Source: Chloroflexota bacterium (GTDB taxonomy: Bacteria > Chloroflexota > Dehalococcoidia > SZUA-161). Taken from it: 7,137 nucleotides of DNA. The notes beneath the pieces are model-generated. The model was not told where the DNA came from. It worked only from the letters and a program-made list of their open reading frames with translations, and ran no database searches. Made by a program: the position numbers and the translations under genes. The first letter of the stretch is position 1. Each line of letters starts with the position of its first letter. Below are positions 1-5,341 of the stretch, one piece after another. The stretch is from assembly GCA_030668425.1 (NCBI GenBank), contig DAOUTY010000089.1, positions 1-7,137 on the forward strand, in the 5' to 3' direction.

Positions 1-436
1 GCGCACAGGTCGTCTGCTCGATCAAGGTTGCGTGCTCATAACTCAGCTCGTCGGGGAGCTTATGAAGTTGTCCGTATTTAGCCTTAGCATAGGTGCGAAA
101 AGCCCCCTCATATTGTGCCAACACCACATCGAATTTTTCACAGAGTCCAAAACCCTCACCCCGTCTACACCAATAGCACTCGCCACATGAGGTACGTGGC
201 ATAACTGCCACTCGATCCCCTATTCCCCATCCCTTCACATCCGGCCCCACTTCAACAATATCTCCCGAGAACTCATGGCCAGGCCCTGTACCTCCTCCTA
301 TCTCGTAAACATGTAAGTCGGAACCGCATATTCCGCAATACTGCACCTTTATCAAGACTTCATCGTTTTCCAAAACAGGTTCCGGCACCTCTCTGACCAC
401 AAATCTTTCCTTGTCCTCCAGCACCGCTGCTCTCAT
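1..436 (-). CDS. Zn-dependent alcohol dehydrogenase, MDR family (partial, N-terminal part)
   Basis: This is the first 145 residues of a medium-chain dehydrogenase/reductase; the rest, including the Rossmann NAD(P)-binding domain, lies beyond the left edge. It would oxidise an alcohol or polyol with NAD(P) in the cytoplasm; the substrate cannot be told from this part. The GroES-like catalytic domain is clear. CGICGSD (Cys34) and GHE (His54-Glu55) are the usual catalytic-zinc ligands. Cys84, Cys87, Cys90 and Cys99 form the structural-zinc lobe, with one residue more than usual before the last Cys. The ATG at 434-436 is preceded by GGGAGGG. An ATG five bases upstream is in another frame and meets a stop after two codons. 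The gene is 129 bp from the next gene on the same strand, so it probably has its own promoter. The family call is firm; the substrate is unknown. Confidence 0.93.
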   Translation of the reverse strand, partial: MRAAVLEDKERFVVREVPEPVLENDEVLIKVQYCGICGSDLHVYEIGGGTGPGHEFSGDIVEVGPDVKGWGIGDRVAVMPRTSCGECYWCRRGEGFGLCEKFDVVLAQYEGAFRTYAKAKYGQLHKLPDELSYEHATLIEQTTCA

Positions 437-565
437 CTCATACCCTCCCCATCGAACACACTTCTTGGAGTAGAATGATACAACAACTAAGGTTTTTGCG
501 AAAGTGCTGACCTTGCGTGCAAAAAAGCGGATTGAAGTACTACCTGACTGCATAGCGAGACTTCC
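437..565. other. Spacer between two minus-strand genes, possible promoter of the dehydrogenase
   Basis: This 129-bp spacer separates the end of the 112-aa gene from the start of the dehydrogenase. On the minus strand a TATCAT at 475-480 could serve as a -10 box for the dehydrogenase, but no good -35 box lies 16-18 bp upstream. A 7-bp inverted repeat, TTTTTGC at 493-499 and GCAAAAA at 519-525, encloses a 19-base loop. It has no T-tract on either strand beyond the arms, so it is more like an operator or chance than a terminator. No coding sequence is supported here. Confidence 0.3.
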
Positions 566-904
566 CTAGAAGAAATTGACGGTGGCTATATTGAGGCTGG
601 TTCGCAGGAGGTCGCTTATCGCCCGTTTCCCCTCATCATCCGTAACTGGCTCTATTTCGGATAGCGCTTCGCCCTTTTCGTTTGTTTCGTACTTCCATCT
701 AGTTACATAACCCTTCACGTTGACGCTCACTAGATGTGAAGCGTAGCTGCGGTCACAAAATGTGACATCCGAAGCATCAACATGGAGATAGAGAACACTT
801 CGTCCCTGGTACTCCAATAACCCCTCGGTCACACTGTAGGACCTTTCTTCAAAGCCAATATCCTCATTCTGGGGCAGATGGGCGTAGACATATTTCATAG
901 CCAA
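566..904 (-). CDS. Conserved-looking small protein of unknown function
   Basis: I do not recognise this 112-residue protein with certainty. It is soluble, with no signal peptide or membrane segment, and acidic. The first half has a hydrophobic beta-type run (SVLYLHVDASDVTF), then one cysteine in CDRSYASHL. The second half, roughly VKGYVTRWKYETNEKGE followed by SEIEPVTDDEGKRAISDLL, reads like an ordered alpha/beta domain and ends in VNFF. The outer start is TTG at 902-904, five bases after GAGG; an ATG two codons later (896-898) lies 11 bases from the same site, so either may be used. It follows the DUF167 gene by about 24 bp on the same strand and is probably the last gene of that transcript. 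Its steady reading frame and position support a real gene. No function is proposed. Confidence 0.7.
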   Translation of the reverse strand: MAMKYVYAHLPQNEDIGFEERSYSVTEGLLEYQGRSVLYLHVDASDVTFCDRSYASHLVSVNVKGYVTRWKYETNEKGEALSEIEPVTDDEGKRAISDLLRTSLNIATVNFF

Positions 905-928
905 ATAAACCTCAAATTGCGGCAGCTC

Positions 929-1219
929 CTACTCGGCCCCTGACTGTGCCAGTTTCTCTTTCAGTTCCTCCGAGTTCAGGCCTTGTATGGCCAGAACCTT
1001 GTTCCGGCTTGTATGTCCCCGGATAATTGCAAGGTCACTCTTTGAGACCCCCAGCGCCTGAGCCATGAGTGCCAGCAGCGCCTGATTGGCCTGGCCCCTA
1101 TGCGGTGGTGCTGTGACCCTCACGTGGAGAATGCCGTCCCTGAGCCCCACTATACAATTACTCTTAGCGCCGGGTTGCACATGAACCTCTTGGATCGTCT
1201 TCGTCTTATTCCGCACCAT
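929..1219 (-). CDS. DUF167 / YggU family protein
   Basis: This is a DUF167 (UPF0235, YggU-like) protein, a small alpha/beta family found across bacteria, archaea and eukaryotes whose biochemical role is not settled. The family pattern is easy to follow: VHVQPGAKSN near the N-terminus, a central LHVRVTAPPHRGQANQALLA, then LGVSKSDLAIIRGHTSRNKVLAI. The conserved Pro-Gly-Ala-Lys, the APP-x-x-G-x-AN loop and the G-x-x-SR-x-K loop are all intact. I choose the ATG at 1217-1219 (96 residues): AGGGA lies five bases upstream and the length fits the family. The frame stays open to a TTG at 1249, which adds ten residues without homology and lacks a ribosome site. It sits about 100 bp after the MEMO gene and 24 bp before the 112-aa gene, in the same direction, so it could be co-transcribed with both. 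Confidence 0.92.
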   Translation of the reverse strand: MVRNKTKTIQEVHVQPGAKSNCIVGLRDGILHVRVTAPPHRGQANQALLALMAQALGVSKSDLAIIRGHTSRNKVLAIQGLNSEELKEKLAQSGAE

Positions 1220-1323
1220 GTTTTTCCCTGAATCAGTCTCACCCTTCAAAAACCATCAAACCCTGAGCGCCCGTTTACTCACAGGCTCATTGCGATTCTT
1301 CAACCCCAACAATGCCGGAGCAG

Positions 1324-2553
1324 TTAAATGAATACCATGCCGCAGATCGATACTAATGAGGTTTCCTGCTGGTCGGCAGAACACTGGGCATAGCCAGTGA
1401 CCTTGCCGGTAGTCTCTCCCAAAAGCCTCAGAGCCAGATATATCGGTGGCAGGCCGCAGATTCTCCTCCGGTCGCCCTCCTTTTTCACCTGCAAAAACAT
1501 GCCTTCGGCATCGCCTCTAGCTATCGTGTCCATCAGCTCGCCATCGGCTACTGATATATCGGCCCTTCCTACCCCATCTATAGGATAGTGATCGCCGAAG
1601 GCCGGTCCCATGTGAGCCAGGTCTCCGGCAGCCACTATCAGGGTACGCCGATCAGCCGTAGCCTCCCTCACTGCGTCAATAAAGAGAGCCACCTGCTCGT
1701 CCTCACCGGGCTGTCCCTCTCCTGCAACGAACTTGTGGAAGGAGCCGCAGAGCACAGGCACGAGCTCACAAACCTTGTCCTTCAGCAAATAGTGTAGCCA
1801 GACTGCCGCTATCTCCACCGAGTGCTCTCCTCGATGGTGAAGCTCCTCGGCAAATACTTCCTCCTCACCCAGTGCAGCAGCCACCTTATCAACTACATCG
1901 CTGGCCGTGGGCAATACGCCCCAGGGTGTGGAATAGCTCTGCTGTGTCATAGCAATCAACTTCTCGCAATCCGAGTGATTAGTGCCCAGTATGACAGCTA
2001 CCTCAGCCTCACGCACCGCCGCCGCTGCTCGCCGCCATACCTCCGCATAGATGGCTGCACCGCGGTTATAGTCGATATGGGGACTCACCAGGCCGCGCAC
2101 CTGCTCAATATCGGGCACATCTCCGGCCTCCGAAGATGCCATATCGAAGTACTCCGTGAAAGTACGGTCAAGCCCCTCGGGGTTGGCAGGGTAGACCGTC
2201 CCCGCCAGGGTGGGAAGACGAAATGAATTAGACCTGAATCTCTCTACCGTTTCCCTGTATGCCTGGGCAAAACGCTCGTTTTCCAGCAGCAGCGCCTCGT
2301 CAAGCTCGGCAAGCATCTTTTCGACATAACCTGGCCACAGCCTCAACCCGGTTCTCAGTTCCAGGGCGGTGCTCAGAGTAGCAACATCGCGAGTTCCATC
2401 GCACAGCTCGAGGAAAGGAGCAACATTTCTAGGAATAGCCACAGCCATGTCAACCAGCCCCAGGGGATCACGGAGCACTATCACGGGCTGGCCCTGCCAA
2501 TGTCCCGGGCTGGCCTGTATTCTCCTCAGTTTAGGCCGCATTTCGCTTGTCAT
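1324..2553 (-). CDS. amrB: AmmeMemoRadiSam system protein B (MEMO domain) with PqqD-like N-terminal domain
   Basis: The C-terminal ~300 residues are a MEMO domain, a fold related to LigB-type extradiol dioxygenases and called protein B of the AmmeMemoRadiSam set, usually found with an AMMECR1 protein and a radical SAM enzyme. The domain begins near residue 113 (LAGTVYPANPEGL). The metal-site positions known from human MEMO1 can be matched: His159 (SPHIDYNRG), His193 (GTNHSD), Asp311 and His314 (GDLAHMG), Cys366 (ICGLPP); His244 (RGEHSVE) is also conserved. Residues about 8-95 precede this domain; the segment FLELCDGTRDVATLSTAL followed by a helix-rich stretch resembles PqqD-like winged helices (RiPP recognition elements). 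At 409 residues it is longer than MEMO alone (about 270-300). The ATG at 2551-2553 lies 6 bp after the DUF89 stop, so the two are surely co-transcribed. No AMMECR1 or radical SAM gene is in the window. The reaction is unknown. Confidence 0.92.
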   Translation of the reverse strand: MTSEMRPKLRRIQASPGHWQGQPVIVLRDPLGLVDMAVAIPRNVAPFLELCDGTRDVATLSTALELRTGLRLWPGYVEKMLAELDEALLLENERFAQAYRETVERFRSNSFRLPTLAGTVYPANPEGLDRTFTEYFDMASSEAGDVPDIEQVRGLVSPHIDYNRGAAIYAEVWRRAAAAVREAEVAVILGTNHSDCEKLIAMTQQSYSTPWGVLPTASDVVDKVAAALGEEEVFAEELHHRGEHSVEIAAVWLHYLLKDKVCELVPVLCGSFHKFVAGEGQPGEDEQVALFIDAVREATADRRTLIVAAGDLAHMGPAFGDHYPIDGVGRADISVADGELMDTIARGDAEGMFLQVKKEGDRRRICGLPPIYLALRLLGETTGKVTGYAQCSADQQETSLVSICGMVFI

Positions 2554-2559
2554 ATGCCA

Positions 2560-3399
2560 TCACCGCAAAGAGGCCACATAGCTATTCAGAGCCACACCAA
2601 GAGAACTGGCCACTGGCCCGCATTTGGCTTTAAGAAGGTGAAACACTTTGCCCTGCGCAGGCAACTCAGAGAGTGTCTCCCAGTAGCCCATACCCTTGGC
2701 CAGCACAATGTCAGCAGCCACGAACTCACCCTTGAATTCGGCTGAGGCTATCTCCATATCAACACCCGGGGTGTCGGTGCCAGTGCTGATTACCCTGGGC
2801 AATTCCTTCGCCATTCCGAATCTTTCCAGGTCAGAGAGTGTGATATCATCCTGGACTGGTGACCCCTTCACCACATAGGTGACAGGCGCATAGCCTCCCA
2901 GCCAGCGCACCAGAGGCAGGTCAAAGGGCACCTCCCCGGCGTTGTCCGCCAGATAGAGAATGCTTCTGGCACCTTCCAGTTTCTGCTCCAGCTTCGCCGT
3001 GTCATCGATGGCAAACTCTACGGGCCCACTCATCGCCACCATGATCTCCTTCAGGTCCTTGAAGAAATCTATACTGTTTCCCCGAACAGCGTAGGCAAGA
3101 CATTTCCTGAGATCACCTTCGGGATTCTCATCCAGACTATGTTGAATCTCTTCGGCCATTTCCAATTCCGCTGCCTTAATCCCGAGGTAAGGGTCAATAT
3201 TGCCTGTCAACTCTCTGACAAGACGGTGCAGTGGCGTGGCAACAGCAATAGAGGTCTTGTCTGTGGAAAACTCGCGGTTAAGGAGCAAGAGCCCTTCTTC
3301 TATTACCCTCGCCCTCAAGTCGGTCTCTTCAGTGGCCAACCCGGCAGCCTGGCGCAGCAAACCCTCCAGGCAGTAATAACAATCCTCGGCAGCTTTCAT
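2560..3399 (-). CDS. DUF89 / ARMT1-like metal-dependent phosphatase
   Basis: This 279-residue protein belongs to DUF89 (PF01937), metal-dependent phosphatases thought to remove damaged or over-abundant sugar phosphates and similar metabolites. Seen here: an N-terminal CYYC (Cys7, Cys10) typical of the prokaryotic subgroup; RGNSIDFF (106-113); the metal-binding ADNAGEVPFD (Asp152, Asn153, Glu156); VVKGSPVQDDITLSD, where Asp190 is the likely third metal ligand; AKGMGYWETL (Lys235); and KAKCGPVASSLGV (256-268). In many relatives the KGxGN loop carries Asn where this protein has Tyr239. Length is normal for the prokaryotic members. The ATG at 3397-3399 has AGGA eight bases upstream. It is the first gene of the minus-strand run and is followed after 6 bp by the MEMO gene, so it may act in the same unknown pathway. 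The family is certain; the substrate is not predictable. Confidence 0.93.
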   Translation of the reverse strand: MKAAEDCYYCLEGLLRQAAGLATEETDLRARVIEEGLLLLNREFSTDKTSIAVATPLHRLVRELTGNIDPYLGIKAAELEMAEEIQHSLDENPEGDLRKCLAYAVRGNSIDFFKDLKEIMVAMSGPVEFAIDDTAKLEQKLEGARSILYLADNAGEVPFDLPLVRWLGGYAPVTYVVKGSPVQDDITLSDLERFGMAKELPRVISTGTDTPGVDMEIASAEFKGEFVAADIVLAKGMGYWETLSELPAQGKVFHLLKAKCGPVASSLGVALNSYVASLR

Positions 3400-3533
3400 C
3401 TCTTTTGTCCTTCATATTATACAGGACATACCCTTCTCTCGAAAGGCTCATTAATATATGGTGTAGCCGGGAGAGCTTGACAGACAGAGAGCAGTGGACT
3501 AGCATTGCCACACCAGTTTCCGGGTTGAATCAC

Positions 3534-3557
3534 TGTTTGGGGTTTCGTGCTTCGGAC
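3534..3557. repeat. Possible remnant of a dispersed intergenic repeat
   Basis: The stretch GGGGTTTCGTGCTTCGG at 3539-3555 with its flanks resembles one unit of a widely scattered TTCG-rich repeat; read on the minus strand it gives peptides of the type SEARNPK, which appear as spurious proteins in many environmental genomes. Only one unit is present, so it would be a decayed copy. This rests on my recollection of such sequences, not on a second copy in the window. Confidence 0.25.
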
Positions 3558-3616
3558 TTGGTGCCAAACCAGGGTTTATGCGCGACCATTTCATGCGCCT
3601 TTTGTAGCATCCAACC

Positions 3617-3626
3617 AAGGAGGTGA
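3617..3626 (+). promoter_or_regulatory. Very strong Shine-Dalgarno site
   Basis: AAGGAGGTGA is fully complementary to the 16S rRNA 3' end over ten bases. AGGAGG ends six bases before the ATG at 3630, which fixes the start of the membrane fusion gene and suggests efficient translation of its mRNA. Confidence 0.85.
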
Positions 3627-3629
3627 GGT

Positions 3630-4313
3630 ATGTCGCAGGAAATCGGGCTCCTCTCGGTTTTCGACAGCGGCCGGCTCAAGGAACCGCCGTCATTCTGGTT
3701 ATCGCTTGTAAGATGGCTATTGCTCATTCCACGCCTTATCGTCCTCACTCTCTTAGGATTGGCATTTCTGGTTACCGGCGCCCTATCTTTCCTCGCCGTC
3801 CTGTTCACTGCCAAGTTCCCACAAGGCAATTTTGATTGCAGGTCTAAGTTTATGCGCTGGACATGGCGTATCGGGTTTTACAGCCTGGAGGAGTTCATTG
3901 ATCGCAACTGGTCAAATATTGATTGGGGCTCAACGCTCGAACTCTACAAAACCCCCAAACACGGCGGCAGGCGATTCCCGGCGGGAACCTGGATCATAGA
4001 CTTTCTCGCGCGCGATGCGGACACAAATGATTTAGTGATAATCCAACTGAGGAGAGGCGAGACCAGCGATTCCTCTGTGGGACAGCTCCTGCGATACGCC
4101 AGCTGGGTAAGTGAGAAGGTTGCCGCGGAAAATCAGAATGTCAGGGGAATAATAATCACAAAAAAGGCCGATGCAGCACTAGAGTATGCTGTCAGGAACC
4201 TGGCATTTGTAGAGGTGAAAACATACGAGATCGCTTTCCAGCTAAAACTCAAATCTGCTGTGACGTCAACACCCCCAGAGCCTGCTGAGAAGCAGGTGGT
4301 CGAAGCACAGTAA
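3630..4313 (+). CDS. DUF4389-like membrane segment fused to a NucS-like PD-(D/E)XK domain with altered catalytic residues
   Basis: A 227-residue two-part protein. Residues ~22-62 are strongly hydrophobic (one long or two short membrane helices), followed by LFTAKFPQGNFDCRSKFMRWTWRIGFY, which matches the core of DUF4389 membrane proteins; their last helix is absent. From ~85 the sequence turns into a soluble domain like the C-terminal nuclease domain of NucS/DUF91 proteins: SLEEFIDRNW, GTWIIDFLARDADTNDLVIIQLRRGETSDSSVGQLLRYASWV and VRGIIITKKA. Asp124 and the QLLRY motif (Gln152, Tyr156) are kept, but the usual E-x-K is Q139-L-R141, so metal-dependent cleavage is doubtful. The tail after ~208 is low-complexity (PPEPAEKQ). 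The protein is probably membrane-tethered with the nuclease-like part in the cytoplasm. It is a single-gene unit with its own strong ribosome site, divergent from DUF89 and convergent with comB. Family calls come from motif reading; function is unknown. Confidence 0.88.
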   Translation: MSQEIGLLSVFDSGRLKEPPSFWLSLVRWLLLIPRLIVLTLLGLAFLVTGALSFLAVLFTAKFPQGNFDCRSKFMRWTWRIGFYSLEEFIDRNWSNIDWGSTLELYKTPKHGGRRFPAGTWIIDFLARDADTNDLVIIQLRRGETSDSSVGQLLRYASWVSEKVAAENQNVRGIIITKKADAALEYAVRNLAFVEVKTYEIAFQLKLKSAVTSTPPEPAEKQVVEAQ

Positions 4314-4356
4314 TACCTAAGCTTACCCCCAGCTAACGTTATGTCAACAACATTCC

Positions 4357-4376
4357 GGGGGTCGACCCCCATGGGG
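4357..4376. repeat. Two overlapping perfect palindromes in a convergent spacer
   Basis: GGGGGTCGACCCCC (4357-4370) is a perfect 14-bp palindrome and CCCCATGGGG (4367-4376) a perfect 10-bp one; they share CCCC, so only one hairpin can form at a time. They lie between the 3' ends of the fusion gene and comB, where a bidirectional terminator would be expected, but neither strand has a following T-tract. A further C-run at 4325-4329 could also pair with the G-run. They may be a factor-independent terminator of odd form, an mRNA 3'-end stabiliser, or a repeat unit. Confidence 0.5.
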
Positions 4377-4390
4377 CCGAGCACAGACCC

Positions 4391-5158
4391 CTAGGAATCT
4401 CCATTCAGTAGGACAATCCGTTCGCCGTTGAAGACAGGAACGGCGTTATAGGAGTCTAATCGAGAGGCAAAATCGAGGTCCGGCGTGAAACCAAGGGACT
4501 GCAAGAAACGGCCGTGCTCACTTGAGGCGAGAATATCCAGGCCCTTCCCTTCGTTGGCCTCGGCAAATCCGGCAGCGACCATCGCGCTATCCGTCAAATC
4601 AGGGGGGATGCCGAACTCACGCAGTCCATTCACCGCCATCCTTACCATCAGGCCCGAGCAGAAGGTATCCTCTGCCGAAGGCTTGCCATATCGGCCGGAA
4701 CACAGTATTACTATTCCCGCAGCCTTACCGTCGGACGCAGCCCCCACTATCGCCGATGATACGGCAGACATGTTTATGAGGGCAGCAATGTAGACAGAGC
4801 GGTCGCACTCTGCATACGCCCTCCGGACCGCCCCGGTGCCATTCGTAGTATAGAAGTATATAGCTTTGCCATCAACAACATCAGCATCAAGATATTCCAG
4901 AGGCGAGTTACCTAAGTCAAACCCGGGTATAAGCTGACCCCTTTCCTCCCCCCCAAGAAGGCTCCGCTCTCGACCAAATGCGGCTGCGCCTCTTTTAGCC
5001 TCCTCGACATCCAGGCAAGGATATACGGCAGCCGCCCCACTCGTCAGCGCTGTAGTTATTGTACTGGTAGCCCTGAGCACATCGACAACGGCACACAGGC
5101 TTCCCTCCAGCTCTCCCCCTTCAAGAAAGGCAGGGGACACAATCACATCTACTCTCAT
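4391..5158 (-). CDS. comB: 2-phosphosulfolactate phosphatase family protein (ComB-like)
   Basis: ComB hydrolyses (R)-2-phospho-3-sulfolactate to sulfolactate with Mg2+, a step of coenzyme M synthesis in methanogens; many bacteria carry homologues whose substrate is unproven. From the ATG at 5156-5158 the protein has 255 residues, with the family motifs in order: VVDVLRATST (24-33), GGEERG (69-74), GFDLGNSP (79-86), TTNGT (104-108), LCSGRYGKPSAEDTFCSG (152-169) and a C-terminal SSEHGRFLQSLGF then VPVF. The frame stays open to an ATG at 5192-5194 and a GTG at 5198-5200; TAGG lies eight bases before that ATG, while AAGG is only three bases from the inner one, so the longer form is possible although its extra 12-14 residues have no family match. 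It is divergent from the CBS-ACT gene over a short spacer. No other coenzyme M or sulfolactate gene is in the window, so the native substrate is open. Confidence 0.92.
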   Translation of the reverse strand: MRVDVIVSPAFLEGGELEGSLCAVVDVLRATSTITTALTSGAAAVYPCLDVEEAKRGAAAFGRERSLLGGEERGQLIPGFDLGNSPLEYLDADVVDGKAIYFYTTNGTGAVRRAYAECDRSVYIAALINMSAVSSAIVGAASDGKAAGIVILCSGRYGKPSAEDTFCSGLMVRMAVNGLREFGIPPDLTDSAMVAAGFAEANEGKGLDILASSEHGRFLQSLGFTPDLDFASRLDSYNAVPVFNGERIVLLNGDS

Positions 5159-5246
5159 ATTCCTTACCGCCTTCGTCGGAAACCAGTATATCATAATCAC
5201 AACCTACCGACTTCAGTCTCGAATACACCAGCCGAGACCAAAACCC

Positions 5247-5275
5247 TTGACACACTACGGCTAGATGCATAGAAT
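5247..5275 (+). promoter_or_regulatory. Sigma-70-type promoter of the CBS-ACT / transglutaminase-like operon
   Basis: A perfect -35 box TTGACA (5247-5252) is followed by a 17-bp spacer and TAGAAT (5270-5275), which matches the -10 consensus at five of six bases. Transcription would begin near 5282, giving a leader of about 60 bases before the ATG at 5342. It is the best promoter in the window. Confidence 0.75.
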
Positions 5276-5296
5276 TCGAATATACAAATAGCATCT
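5263..5296. promoter_or_regulatory. Possible operator: dyad over the -10 box and start site
   Basis: AGATGC (5263-5268) and GCATCT (5291-5296) form a perfect 6-bp inverted repeat around a 22-base centre that covers the -10 box and the expected start of transcription. Inside lies the palindrome ATTCGAAT (5274-5281). TCGAAT also occurs at 5219-5224 and 5296-5301. A repressor binding here would block the plus-strand operon and perhaps affect comB; this is inferred from layout only. Confidence 0.35.
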
Positions 5297-5330
5297 CGAA
5301 TGAATCGCCAGAGACGGTAGATATAATAAC

Positions 5331-5335
5331 GGAGG
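5331..5335 (+). promoter_or_regulatory. Shine-Dalgarno site of the CBS-ACT gene
   Basis: GGAGG ends six bases before the ATG at 5342, which fixes the start of the CBS-ACT protein. Confidence 0.8.
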
Positions 5336-5341
5336 CTGTAA

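Larger units (their letters stand above)
3400..3629. other. Divergent spacer between the DUF89 gene and the membrane fusion gene
   Basis: This 230-bp spacer must hold the start signals of both flanking genes. For the minus-strand DUF89 gene there is a TATAAT at 3416-3421, but it lies so close to the ribosome site that its transcript would barely include it, and the -35 position is poor. For the plus-strand gene I see no convincing -35/-10 pair. A stretch around 3534-3557 looks like part of a dispersed intergenic repeat seen in some environmental bacteria. Open frames here are short and lack coding character. Confidence 0.4.

Noticed and set aside
493..525. Inverted repeat TTTTTGC/GCAAAAA as a terminator
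   Set aside because: The arms are AT-rich with a 19-base loop and no following T-tract, so a stable terminator hairpin is unlikely.
1250..1323. Small gene or terminator between MEMO and DUF167
   Set aside because: No ribosome site with a sensible frame and no strong hairpin is visible in this short gap.
1822..2226. Plus-strand open frame of 134 codons
   Set aside because: It is antisense to the clearly conserved MEMO domain, has no ribosome site of note and gives no recognisable protein.
3416..3421. TATAAT on the minus strand as the DUF89 promoter
   Set aside because: Transcription would start at or inside the ribosome site, and the hexamer 17 bp upstream matches the -35 box poorly.
4133..4384. 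Minus-strand open frame of 83 codons
   Set aside because: It mostly mirrors the 3' end of the membrane fusion gene and its start lies in the palindromic spacer; no protein family is visible.
5322..5327. TATAAT on the plus strand as the CBS-ACT promoter
   Set aside because: It is only four bases from the GGAGG ribosome site and has no -35 box at the right distance; the promoter at 5247-5275 is far better.
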